This document shows, one piece after another, positions 31,929-41,399 of a stretch of 64,000 nt of DNA. The DNA is taken from the NCBI GenBank assembly GCA_026315105.1, contig CM048746.1, positions 148,906,730-148,970,729 of the forward strand, given 5' to 3'. The notes beneath the pieces are model-generated. The model was not told the DNA's origin. It saw only the letters and a program-made list of their open reading frames with translations, and did no database searches. Each line of letters opens with the position of its first letter. Position 1 is the stretch's first letter. A program made the position numbers and the translations under genes. This stretch comes from Locusta migratoria (lineage: Eukaryota; Arthropoda; Insecta; Orthoptera; Acrididae).

Positions 31929-34499
31929 ATGGCCACTGCAAGCAACGTATTAAACAAGCCATGCCAGGCATTCCCAGTTGGCCTCTATCACAGATTCAGA
32001 AGATTACATCTCAACATCCATAGAACCATAGAGCATTTAAAATTTAACAAATTTTGTCAATCTAATAACCTTGTACCTAACTACATCAATGTAAAGATTA
32101 AAAACAGTTCGTCTAGTGCTCAGAAAGCCAAGCAAACAGCACAAAAAGTATGGTTAAAATCCGAAATCAAAGCCTTATACTCAAAGAAACAAACTTTATC
32201 TCGAAAATTATTCAACACACATGTACAGCTAGCAAATAACATTAACAATGCAGCTGTTTTCTCAGATCTGGTCAACAAGGTCGAAAGCTACACAGACACT
32301 GCTGTAAAAGAAATTGCGGAAAAACACAAGAAGAAGATGACACAGCTCATAAGACAACAAACACTCAACAAAAATGATAACCATAAACAACCAAGACACA
32401 CACATCAATTTTACCCAAGACTAATGAACCTCACAAAGACACAACTAAATGAAAATGAAAAAGAGCTGTTAGAAAAAGGATTGAAGTACAATATTAACAC
32501 AAACATAGATGAAGAATACATAGAAGACCTGATAATACAATCAGAAGCTGTTTTAAAACGTGAAGAAAGAAATGAAAACAACACTGTAAACACTGGGTTA
32601 CCGAGGGAACTTATAAAAAACGAAATACATAAAATCATAACAGACATGAAACAACAGAACAACAAAAACAAAAAAAGTCCCGATTCCATAACACTCAAAA
32701 ACCTAAAGAGAAAACTCCAAGAGGAAAACGTCATCATTTCCAAAGCAGACAAGGGAGGCACAGTCGTTTTGATGGACAAACAACAGTACATTGAGAAAAC
32801 AAATGATCTCATCTCTCAAAGTAATGTTAAAAAATTAAAATCAGACCCAACAAACAGATTTCAGACAAAAGTAAAAAACACCTTAAAAGATATAGACTAC
32901 ACATTGGATGACACAGAAAAAAGAAAATTAATTCAGAATAACCCCACAGCACCAACCCTCCGATGCCAACCAAAGGTACATAAACCAAATATCCCGTTAC
33001 GGCCCATTGTGAATTTCAAAAATGCTCCCACTTATAAACTTGCAAGACACATGATGAAAGTACTATCAGAAACCTATCAAATGAAAGATGACAAAACCAT
33101 AAACAACACCTCACACTTAATACGACTCATAAAAGATACAAGAATCCCAGACTCAGCTACCCTTCTTTCCTTTGACATAGAAAATATGTACACTAACATA
33201 CCAGTAGATGAAACAATAACTATCATAGAACAAAATCTAAAAGAAAACAGTCAACTACCAAATGAACACATAAAAGAGATATACTCATTGCTAAAATTGA
33301 TAACCGAACAAAACTATTTTCAATTTAATAATGAATATTACCTGCAAGAAGAAGGCTTACCCATGGGATCACCAGTGTCAGGTACCCTAGCCAATATTTT
33401 CATGAACCATGTAGAAAGTATGATTTTTAAAAAAGTAACCACAAAAAACTATAAAATACTCTACTGGATAAGGTACATGGATGACATCCTCTGCCTAATT
33501 GATGAACCTCCGGAAAGAATAGACCAGCTCCATACAGATTTAAACAATATACACAAAAAAATAAAATTCACAATAGAAAAAGAACATAACAACCAAATAA
33601 ACTTCTTGGATATAACCATCAAAAAGGAAAACAACAAGCATACCTTTGACATTTACCGTAAACCGACAACAACTGATACAATTATACACCAGACCTCCAA
33701 TCACCCACATGCACAAAAACAATCAGCAATCAGATACATGCTCCACAGACTCAACACAATACCACTCAACAAAGAAAATTACCAAAAGGAACTAGACATC
33801 ATCACACAAATAGCAACAAACAATGGATACGATGGTAATATAGTAGAAAAATTAAACAAAAAAATTAAAAAACAGATACGGGCAAAAAACACCAAACGTA
33901 CAGACACCCAGACAACAACACAGCAAAGCAGCACACAAACACACACAACACAAACTGCAGTACTAGAAACACATGAAAGCAAAAAAGAAAATTCAAGATG
34001 GTACACAATGACATACAAACACAAACTAACACACAAAATAATAAATATTTTCAAAAGACAAGGCATAAAAATAGCTCTCAAAACATATAACCCAGTCCAA
34101 AAATATATCCCAAAAATCAAAACAGACACAGATATCTACCAAAGAGCTGGAATATACCAACTACAATGCAACTCATGTGATGGAAGGTATATAGGACAAA
34201 CCAGCAGAACATTCGATACCCGATACAAGGAACACATCAGGGCATGGAAATACAGAACAAACCACTCCATTTTTGCAGAACATCTAATAGCATATAACCA
34301 CAAACCCACCACAATAGAAAATGACATGAAGGTAATTAGAATAAATAATGAAAAACATCTCCTAACATTACAAGAAAATTATCACATATATAAAACAAAA
34401 GCTGAGAAAAAGATGCTACTAAATGACCAAATAAACCTGACCAATCAATCACTGTTCTCACTGATTGACCATATGGTAGACACAAACCCCAACACATAG
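31929..34499 (+). CDS. Penelope-like element polyprotein, intact copy C (RT + GIY-YIG endonuclease)
   Basis: 856 codons, colinear with copy B and without stops or frameshifts. The differences I see from B are single substitutions: A to P in GLxRELI (about 225), T to N in LNxIHKK (about 540), K to N in EHNxQIN (about 555), D to Y in KTxNPV (about 720) and T to I in NHSxFAE (about 781). The RT motifs (SFDIENMYTNIP, LPMGSP, YMDD) and endonuclease motifs (GIYQLQC, YIGQT, NYHI) are unchanged. None of the changes hits a catalytic residue, though T to I is in the endonuclease and D to Y in the linker. It is the downstream unit of the tandem, in the same orientation as B. Confidence 0.95.
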   Translation: MATASNVLNKPCQAFPVGLYHRFRRLHLNIHRTIEHLKFNKFCQSNNLVPNYINVKIKNSSSSAQKAKQTAQKVWLKSEIKALYSKKQTLSRKLFNTHVQLANNINNAAVFSDLVNKVESYTDTAVKEIAEKHKKKMTQLIRQQTLNKNDNHKQPRHTHQFYPRLMNLTKTQLNENEKELLEKGLKYNINTNIDEEYIEDLIIQSEAVLKREERNENNTVNTGLPRELIKNEIHKIITDMKQQNNKNKKSPDSITLKNLKRKLQEENVIISKADKGGTVVLMDKQQYIEKTNDLISQSNVKKLKSDPTNRFQTKVKNTLKDIDYTLDDTEKRKLIQNNPTAPTLRCQPKVHKPNIPLRPIVNFKNAPTYKLARHMMKVLSETYQMKDDKTINNTSHLIRLIKDTRIPDSATLLSFDIENMYTNIPVDETITIIEQNLKENSQLPNEHIKEIYSLLKLITEQNYFQFNNEYYLQEEGLPMGSPVSGTLANIFMNHVESMIFKKVTTKNYKILYWIRYMDDILCLIDEPPERIDQLHTDLNNIHKKIKFTIEKEHNNQINFLDITIKKENNKHTFDIYRKPTTTDTIIHQTSNHPHAQKQSAIRYMLHRLNTIPLNKENYQKELDIITQIATNNGYDGNIVEKLNKKIKKQIRAKNTKRTDTQTTTQQSSTQTHTTQTAVLETHESKKENSRWYTMTYKHKLTHKIINIFKRQGIKIALKTYNPVQKYIPKIKTDTDIYQRAGIYQLQCNSCDGRYIGQTSRTFDTRYKEHIRAWKYRTNHSIFAEHLIAYNHKPTTIENDMKVIRINNEKHLLTLQENYHIYKTKAEKKMLLNDQINLTNQSLFSLIDHMVDTNPNT

Positions 34500-34568
34500 T
34501 CACAACCCCCCCCCCCACCACACACACTCACACACACACACACACACACTCATTCAAACAGAGAGAGG

Positions 34569-34614
<46 letters not shown>

Positions 34615-34713
34615 ACCTACCCACCCACATACACACCCACACCCACACACACTCATGCACACAAACACACACACACACACAAAGATACCTTCAACACATT
34701 TTCAATGAAACAG
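34500..34713 (+). repeat. PLE 3' tail with microsatellite and poly-A, copy C
   Basis: Same order as copy B, but with a shorter C-run (about 11) and a longer poly-A (44). The length differences show that the homopolymers vary between sister copies. Confidence 0.85.
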
Positions 34714-35158
34714 TTGAATTTCAAATAAGCTAAGGTTGGCAACACTACAAAACAAACAGCAGTAGACACAGTATGGCAGCAGGTGACAGCAGAATCAGAG
34801 AACTGCAATGTGGTTCGAAAAACAGTGTAACCTTTCGACCTGGTTGCCAGAATAAGACTGAAGTGGAGTAACAAGTGCTGTAAGTACACCATTTTATACC
34901 AAAAAACGAACTGTTTTAAATCTGAAATGAAATGTTTTGTAGATATGTAAGAGACTTAACCTATATGTGCAAACAAAAAGATGTAAATATTTCAGGACAC
35001 CCACTGATGATGCCTTGAGAGAAAGGGCGAAACGCGTATGGGTGATTAAAAATATAAAAATAAAACCCTTCAGTTGCAGTAGCAAAAGGCATTTATTTTA
35101 AAACCTTACAGTGAAATACAATTCAGCTGCTGCTCAAAATGGCCACTGCAAGCAACGT
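34714..35158 (+). repeat. PLE pLTR 3 with the first 20 nt of an ORF
   Basis: A full 425-bp pLTR (to 35138) followed by ATG and 17 more bases of the ORF (encoding MATASN plus two bases), where the element stops and the 13-bp direct repeat begins. The right boundary thus lies inside coding sequence, not at the pLTR edge. The ORF and the repeat share ATTAA at the junction. Confidence 0.9.
34998..35044 (+). ncRNA. Hammerhead ribozyme motif in pLTR 3
   Basis: Identical motif and position relative to the (truncated) ORF start as in pLTRs 1 and 2. Confidence 0.8.
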
Positions 35159-35171
35159 ATTAATATTAGCA
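35159..35171. repeat. Target-site duplication, right copy
   Basis: ATTAATATTAGCA, identical to 25598-25610. The first five bases could also be counted as element sequence. Confidence 0.85.
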
Positions 35172-35914
35172 ACTTGTAACACAGAATTTAAAGGGAATCT
35201 CCTTTACATATAGGTATAACAACTGGAAGGGGTTTGCAGAATTGTGTATAGTTCCACATATGAATGACTTGTGGATGCACTTTGTGAAGTTGAACTCTAT
35301 GACAGTAGTTGTTGACATTTGAGCAGTTCACGCTACTGTAAGGTATTTGGCTTACAGAATGAAAAATGCTAATATTCTTGCTAGATACCCTAATGCCTAT
35401 GTTAGATGCATTAGTTAACAAAACGTTACAGCACACTTCGTGTTCTTAAAAAAAAAAAAAAAAAAAAATATTGGCGGTGGCTGGTTGCTGCATCCACAAG
35501 GTAAAGACGCGATTTTTCGCTTATGTATCTGATGGTATATTTCACTTTCACAGTCGATTTTTAACATTAGCTGTTTCAGGCAGCCTTGTTTCATTTTTGG
35601 ATTCTATGAAATATCTAAATATTAGGGAATACAGCATAAAGCAAAGACGTAAAGTATGAAAGTCTTTCGAAATTGATGTTTGTACAAAAGTTTCACAAGT
35701 GTATAATATACTGAGAAAGTGCCAAAAATCGTGCCTGACAATAAATTAACGTCATATGCTGCAAATAGAACGCTAAAAAACTAAATGATATAGTTCGGTT
35801 TCGTTAGGAAGAGGAAACGCTGTTGGCCAATTTCTACACCGTATGTGCAATACATTTACAAACTACCGATAGTTCCTGCATATTCAAAGAGTCTGAAGCT
35901 GTTTTGTAGTTATG
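35172..35914. other. No recognised gene; poly-A at 35449-35468
   Basis: Right flank of the PLE block. It holds a 20-bp poly-A run and short open frames with no recognised similarity. Confidence 0.4.
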
Positions 35915-35916
35915 TA

Positions 35917-36599
35917 GGAGGCGCGTCCAGAAAGTAAATTCCATTTCAATTTATCTCCGCTGCAGCGCTGCGATTGCAGTTCTGCACATGCGCTGTAGAC
36001 GATGTGTATCAAGGAGAAGAACGTGCGCCATTTGGAGATCGCTGTCAGTTACGTACGCTTTGTTGTGCTTGTTTGAAATTTCGGCGTTGATTTAAAATCC
36101 CGCCGCCTGTGAAATCAGGTCGGTGATTCGGTTTCTGAATGTGAGAAAAGTGAACCAAGTGAAATTTATCGGCAAATTTGCGATGTTTACGGACCAAATG
36201 CGATGAGTGATTCGATGGTCAGAAGACGGGTCCGACAGTTCAATGGCGGGCGTAGTGATGTGCACGATGAAGTGGGCGTCCACCTTTGGTTACAGAAGAA
36301 CTGGTTCACGCGATTGATGACAAGATCCAGCAAAACAGTAGGTTTATAATTAGTGCTCTCGCTATGGACTTCCCCCAAATTTCACTGTTTGCAACTGGTT
36401 GAAAACACAGGCGGCAGATTTCTATGAAGAAGGTATACAAAACCTACTGCAAAGCTATGACAAATGCCTGCAAAATTTCGGAAGTTATGTGGAAAAGTAG
36501 TTTAAGAGTTGTAGAATTTTGTGCAATAAAAATTTCTTCTGTATCTATGTACAATTTCACTTCATTACCAAACTGGACTTACTTTCTGGACGCGCCTCG
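35917..36599 (+). mobile_element. Internally deleted mariner element with TIRs
   Basis: Terminal inverted repeats GAGGCGCGTCCAGAAAGTAA (left, 35919 on) and its complement (ending 36599, with one mismatch at the outermost base) are flanked by TA at 35915-35916 and 36600-36601, the mariner target duplication. Inside, broken plus frames encode the N-terminal helix-turn-helix region of a mariner transposase (EIYRQICDVYGPNAMSDSMV, then RRRVRQFNGGRSDVHDE) and VHAIDDKIQQN-like sequence. These are joined directly to a C-terminal scrap (DFYEEGIQNLLQSYDKCLQN). The catalytic DDE/D domain between them is deleted. At 683 bp it is roughly half the usual mariner length of 1.2-1.4 kb and can only move with help from another copy. 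Confidence 0.85.
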
Positions 36600-36680
36600 T
36601 ATTTCAAGTAGACATAGTTTTCGCGACTTAACTCAAGTGAATGATCTCTCTAATCAAATGACTCTTACGCACATTTAAAG
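36600..36680. other. Short spacer
   Basis: Nothing recognised between the mariner and the Tc1 remnant. Confidence 0.3.
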
Positions 36681-37320
36681 TTGGCGCGGATGTTCGCCAC
36701 CACAATGGCCGCCGAGGCGCTCTTCAATTTGTCCGCTGTTCTCAGTCGGCCGCTTACGGGATTGTGGGCGCTTGTTCGGACAATACCTCAGTTATGTCTT
36801 CCAGAAATAAACGTAATTTCGACTGTCCCAGTTTTCCTTTATTATTTATTATTGTATGGCGATGAAGAATACACGCTTCCAATGTGCGTTCACCGCGATT
36901 TCGTCAAACACAGATGCGACCATCATGATGCTGTAAATAGAACCTGGATTCATCCGAAAAAAAAGACGTTTTGTCATTCGTACACGCAGCTTCGTCGTTG
37001 CGTGCACCATCGAAGGCGCTCCTGTCTGTGATGCAGCGTCAAGGGTAACCGCGGCCATGGTCTCCGAGCTGATATTCCACGCCGCTGCAAACATCGTCGA
37101 ACTGTTTGTGCAGATGATTGTTGTCTTGCGAAGTCCCCATATGTTGACTCAGGGATCGGGACGTGGTAGCACGATACGTTACAATCATGCGGATACGATG
37201 CCTTTCATGTCGACTGCTACTGATAAACCGCAATCGCGATAGACTACAATTTGACCTTTATCAAAGTCGGAAACTTTCCTCATGTCAGCACGTTGTATAT
37301 GTCGCAACCGGCGCCAACCT
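36681..37320 (-). pseudogene. Decayed Tc1-like transposase
   Basis: Minus-strand frames start near 37310 with SDFDKGQIVVYRDCGLS, the N-terminal DNA-binding helix region of a Tc1 subgroup. They continue through SRSLSQHMGT-type and QTGAPSMVHATTKLR stretches to DESRFYLQHHDGRICV and NRGERTLEACILHRH, the region around the first catalytic Asp (DESRF). Frameshifts and stops are present, and the second catalytic Asp onwards is missing. It lies on the opposite strand to the adjacent mariner. Confidence 0.7.
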
Positions 37321-37822
37321 TGTGTGAGTGGTCTGAATAGCTAATCATTTGCATATCATAGTGCAATAGTACTAATTTTATTACAACCAGCAAATTAATC
37401 CAACAATCCAGCGTTCCGTCGAGAAAGGTGTTGATCTGCCGTGGCATCTGGAGGACTCTTCAATGCGTCGGGTATCATCGGCGAAGACTGACTGCCGCAG
37501 GAGGCTGGGTGGCCGTCTTAGAAGTGCTTGCCGGCGGAGCGTGGCGGCGCAAATGGGCCTGGTAGAGACTCGCTTCCGAGTCGCGATGCTGGTCCTCCTG
37601 GTGGATCGACCAGGAACTGTTGCGCAGGTAGGCCGGCGAGTCGTACAGTGGAGTCGGCTGACAGATCGCTGGACAGCGCGTTTGTAAACACGCCTGGCCG
37701 CTTGTTTGAGGGTCCACGCTTCGGTCGATAGCTCCGGCGACTGTGTTGCGGGTTGCCCGCTTTCTAGGACGCCGCATTCTGACACGCTACCGGTACGGGT
37801 TTTACTACAGCATCTTCTTCCA
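37321..37822. other. GC-rich sequence, unassigned
   Basis: 37430-37790 is GC-rich with several overlapping open frames on both strands (up to 134 codons on the minus strand, rich in Arg, Ser and Thr). Overlapping frames on both strands are expected from GC-rich composition alone. No family is recognised. Confidence 0.35.
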
Positions 37823-37833
37823 GTCGGTTAAAT

Positions 37834-38034
37834 CAAATGTTCAAATGTTTGTAGAACTTATGGGACTTAACTACGGGGTCATCAGTCCCTAAGCTTACAA
37901 ACTACTTATGAACTAGCTAAGACTAAGGACGGCACAAATATCCATGCCCGAGGGGGGATTCGAACCCCCGACCGTAGTGGCCGTGAGGACCGTGACTGGA
38001 GCGCCTTAGACCCCTCGGCCACCGCGGCCGGCCT
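37834..38034 (-). repeat. tRNA-derived SINE, family 1, copy 5, with TSD
   Basis: A full-length, well-preserved minus-strand SINE. The head is GCCGGCCGCGGTGGCCGAGG, the B-box complement is GGGATTCGAACCCCC, and the tail complement is ATGTTCAAATGTTTG. It is flanked by GTCGGTTAAAT at 37823-37833 and 38035-38045, a perfect 11-bp target duplication, so it is a fairly recent retroposition. Confidence 0.95.
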
Positions 38035-38045
38035 GTCGGTTAAAT

Positions 38046-38257
38046 TTCGCGTCTGTAGCACGTCATCTTTGTAGTGTAGAAATTTTAATGGCCAGGAGTG
38101 TAATATCTCATGACTCTTCTATCGATGTCGGTTCTGTAACAGATGCATCATCATCTGCACCGACCTCTTCTTCTAGTTTCTTCTCTAGCCTCTAAGCAGA
38201 TGAATCTTGTTTAATAAAGGAATAATATAAACTTCACATATATATTGTTATCTGTGG
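38046..38257. other. No recognised feature
   Basis: Unassigned spacer. Confidence 0.3.
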
Positions 38258-38461
38258 CCGGCGAAAAAGACAGGTCTGGGTACTCCTCCAGGTCACGTCA
38301 TAAGAGTAGTGCCGAGGCAAGGTGATCGCGAAGTTGACTGGCTGGCCACTGGGACACGGCCCACTGTCTCTTAGCAGCCAACCAGCCAGCTTCGCGATCG
38401 CGTTGCCTCGGCACTAGTCTTGTCACGTGACTTGGAGGAGTGCCCAGGCCTGTTTTTCTGG
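38258..38461. repeat. Inverted repeat (foldback), about 88-bp arms
   Basis: The left arm (38258-38346) and right arm (38374-38461) are imperfect reverse complements. GGCCGGCGAAAAAGACAGG pairs with CCTGTTTTTCTGGCC, GTGCCGAGGCAA with TTGCCTCGGCAC, and GATCGCGAAG with CTTCGCGATC. The loop is about 27 bp. No coding content. It may be a foldback transposon or a hairpin-RNA locus. Confidence 0.8.
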
Positions 38462-38639
38462 CCGCTCAAAGGTGTATGGAACGACGTCACCGAGGGCAAG
38501 ATTGGTATGAGATAGTGTTTTCCAACAAATGCAAGTGATATTTGATTGAAATTGATTGCCTCATTATTCGATTCGCAGCAGACAAGGGGAGCGATTTCAC
38601 ATAGACTGCATTGGCACAAGACGAAGAGCACCAATTGAT
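38462..38639. other. No recognised feature
   Basis: Unassigned spacer; ends near a 19-bp poly-G region at about 38667-38686. Confidence 0.3.
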
Positions 38640-39070
38640 TGCCTTATGGGTCGGTGAAGGCCGGGGGACCGGGGGGGGGGGGGGGGATTGTGAAGAGTTG
38701 GATCCAAGTATATGTCATCTTTCACGACAACGGAGACACCATTTTTCAGCAAGATAATGGATAATGCTGCATCAATACGTGTCACAGGATGTTATAGGTT
38801 TTTCTTGGCACCATAGGTGACGAGAAATGTCACCAATCGAAAATGTTGGCATGTGGTGAAACGATATGTGCAGTTCTGCGTCCCATGCCAACTACCACAG
38901 TTGAACTTTGGAACCAGGAGAACGCAGCGTGGATGCCTATAGCATAGTACTCCATCCACGTCTTATACGAGTCTATGGCATCACCAACAGATAAAGTTAT
39001 TAGGATCCCTGGCGGACCCTGCTCCTGCCAGGCGACGGATGTTCAACCGAAGTGACTGAAATGCTTAACA
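38640..39070 (+). pseudogene. Decayed Tc1-like transposase, C-terminal half
   Basis: The plus strand encodes VIFHDNGDTIFQQDNG (second catalytic Asp region, QQDN) and, after a gap, RPMPTTTVELWNQENAAWMPIA, then VLYESMASPTDKVIRIPGGP. This order matches the C-terminal portion of Tc1 transposases (ELWNxxxxAWxxI, then SMPRRxxAVI). The segment between QQDN and RPMPTT, including the SPDLNPIE motif, is not recognisable. Several frame breaks. Confidence 0.7.
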
Positions 39071-39352
39071 TTGCTTCAGAATATACCAATGAACATGTCC
39101 GTGATTATGAGCTTCCATTATGTAGCCTTTAATGATGTTCTTTTTCTAACATAAATATTAACGAAGAAAAAGCTTTCTTGATTAGATCTAACAGTAGTCA
39201 CCAGTGGATTGACTTTCTATGTTTCTACAATAATCAAAATAATTAGGGGGATTAGTTGAGGCATCACGGTTCTCAAGTACTGTCATAGGCAGAATGAACT
39301 AAAATGGTTCGCAGTCTATTACGGCAACCAAGATAGTGGTAATAAGAGAAAT
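39071..39352. other. No recognised feature
   Basis: Unassigned AT-rich spacer between two Tc1 remnants. Confidence 0.3.
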
Positions 39353-40610
39353 ATGCTGCAAAAGGGGTTGGTGTTGACTTGTGTTTACCAAACGAATTAC
39401 AAAAGCAGTTGGGTTCAGTTGTGTAGTGAGCTGGTGGTGCAATGCAAACAACAACATGACTTACCCGAAACTATGGCACGAAGGGCCATAGGAAGATTGG
39501 ATGCGACTAACAGAGAGAGGTGGCTGCATTCATTGGAGTGTCGCAAAGGTTAATATCCAAGACCTGTACGCCATTTCAGATAAAAGGGACCGTTAAAATA
39601 AGGCATCAGCAAGAAATAACCTTTACCTCCGGTTTACAGCCCGTCGAGACAGGAAGCTGAATGCAACTCAGCTGCAACACACCCTCCAGGCAGCAACAGG
39701 ACGCGCAATATTAACAGAAACAGTCCGAAATTGCCACTTTCAATGTGGCCTCTACACAAGGAGGTCTATGGTGTGTTTTAGATGTTTGTTAAGCTTATGG
39801 GACAACTGCGTGGCATTCAGTCCCTAAACTTACAAACTATTTATAGACTACCTTATACTAAAGACAACACAAACATCCAGCCCGAGGGGGATTCGAACCC
39901 CCGACGGGGAACGGCCTCTATGGTGTATATCCCATTAAAACTCGATTTGCCCGTAATATGGGAAGAGGAACATTAGGACTGGAGTCATAAAGAATGGGGC
40001 CGTCTTCTCTTTACAAAAAGAAGTCAAGATTTCGTGTTCAGCCACAATCTTCGTCCTCTCATATGGAGAGAATTCGAATGTGTGAACAATCCTGCTTGTG
40101 TGCATGGAACATTACAACATTACCATATCATAGTGGTGAACGAATGCTGTGGACGTGGGCCAGTATTGGCGACGTACGGACCTCTATGACGTTCAGAATG
40201 GAGCATTGTCTTTTCATAGGTACACAGACGAGATCCTTCGACCTTTTGTTGCCCTCTAAGCTGGTGCCGTAGAAGATGGGTTTCTTCTGATGAATGAATG
40301 AATGATAACGCTCGTTCCCACAGAGCTGCACTGGCGGACAACACGCTTAAGCTGAGGGCACTGAACGGAGTAGCCAGCTGGTTCACCGGACATAAACCTG
40401 ACTGAGCATGACTACGATGCACTTGACAGACCCATTGCAGCCAGACCAGCACCTTCCACTACGGTTGCAAAACTGGAAATTGCGGTCATGGAAAAATGGC
40501 CAAATATCCTTCAAGGGCTGATTGATAACCTCATACTGTCCATGCCACGCAGGTGTACAACTGTACTGGTCGTCCGAGGTGATCATATTAGAGGGAAACA
40601 AGAATGAATT
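39353..40610 (+). pseudogene. Decayed Tc1-like transposase, split by a SINE
   Basis: Order on the plus strand: ETMARRAIGRLDA (N-terminal DNA-binding region, 39460-39510), a TARRDRKLNATQLQ and VRNCHFQ stretch up to 39775, then a SINE (39775-39916). The transposase resumes after it with ENSNVxTI and VGQYWRRTDLYDVQNGALSFHRYTDEILRP (40150-40250), then GVASWFTGHKPD, RPIAARPAPSTTVAKLEIAVMEKWPNILQGLIDNLILSMPRRCTTVLVVRGDHIRG (in pieces, 40370-40600). Catalytic motifs are degraded and frames shift. It belongs to a different Tc1 lineage from the remnant at 38640-39070. Confidence 0.75.
39775..39916 (-). repeat. tRNA-derived SINE, family 1, copy 6, with TSD
   Basis: A 5'-truncated SINE (head lost beyond the B-box complement GGGGGATTCGAACCCCCGAC). 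It is flanked by TCTATGGTGT at 39765-39774 and 39917-39926, a 10-bp perfect duplication, and lies within the Tc1 remnant, so it postdates it. Confidence 0.9.
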
Positions 40611-41399
40611 TCTCACTACCGTGGTAGCCCTATTGTCTCTCGCTCTAGGTAAATCCATTTAAACGTCAAATGAAGATTTGAAACCAATATCTCAGTAAAA
40701 TATGTTATGCATATTTGTATGATATATCACTTCATTCCTCATTGTTTTGATCAGTGCAGATTAATTTCGTTAACTTGTGCTATATCATTCTTTCTTCTTT
40801 CAGTGTCACTTATTTTCTGAAGTAATCCCGTTTACAGTTACGAAAATCATCTGACTGGTACCCGCTGGTGTGTTTGTGGGTAAATAGACAGTAAAGAAGC
40901 TGCTGGTAAGTTCTAAAATGGTGGACCATTAGAGTGGCAGTAGGAGTGAGGGTGGTGTTGTTAGTCTCGCCTCGCCTCGCCTCGCCCTGCCGTGTGTCTG
41001 GCGGAAGATTACAGCGACATTCCGGCGCCGCGAAGAGACTCGTAAATCTGACGTCACGCGCGGCCACGCCCACCACCTGGTCTCCCGCCTTCATTTGTCA
41101 CCGCGGCTCCTGCCGGCGACGCTCTTGTCTGCCACCGCCTCAGCCGGTCGCGACACTCCAGCTTAAGCACTCACGCTCACGCTCTGTTGAGCTCAGACGT
41201 GCTGCAACTAGAGAAAAAAAAACCGGCGTCTTCTCTGAGGGCACTGAAAGGTGTACTACGTTACACAATTTCGAAGTGTAGTGGGTGACATACAGCGTAA
41301 CCACAGATTTGGTCCTTGGTCTCATGAGGAAGAATGTTGTACGATAATGCACTTTATCGATAACAATGAAAATTGTGTATTATCGCTGTTTTACAATAT
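40611..41399. other. No recognised gene; CpG-rich patch at 40955-41170
   Basis: The patch contains CGCCTCGCCTCGC-type short repeats and many CpGs. No family is recognised in its open frames. It could be a small CpG island or repeat-derived. Confidence 0.3.

Larger units (their letters stand above)
25611..35158. mobile_element. Compound Penelope-like element insertion (three copies, four pLTRs)
   Basis: Order: minus pLTR (25611-26012), minus 3' tail (26013-26212), minus truncated ORF (26213-28288), inverted junction (about 28297-28303), plus pLTR (28303-28727), ORF (28728-31298), tail, plus pLTR (31504-31928), ORF (31929-34499), tail, plus pLTR (34714-35138) with the first 20 nt of another ORF (35139-35158). 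The plus-strand repeat period is 3201-3210 bp. PLEs are known for tandem and inverted partial copies with pLTRs. The single pair of direct repeats outside the block argues for one insertion. Differences between copies are few (single amino-acid changes and homopolymer lengths), so the block is young. Confidence 0.9.

Noticed and set aside
28728..34499. Possibility that copies B and C are an assembly duplication
   Set aside because: They differ at several codons and in poly-A and poly-C length, so they are not a duplicated contig piece. Long-read support would still be useful.
25611..35158. Reading the repeated flanks as LTRs of an LTR retrotransposon
   Set aside because: There is no gag, integrase, protease or primer-binding site. 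The RT is PLE-type, fused to GIY-YIG, and the repeats carry hammerhead motifs, so they are pLTRs.
37381..37785. 134-codon minus-strand open frame in GC-rich sequence
   Set aside because: Three or more overlapping frames are open on both strands, the composition is Arg/Thr-rich, and no family is recognised.
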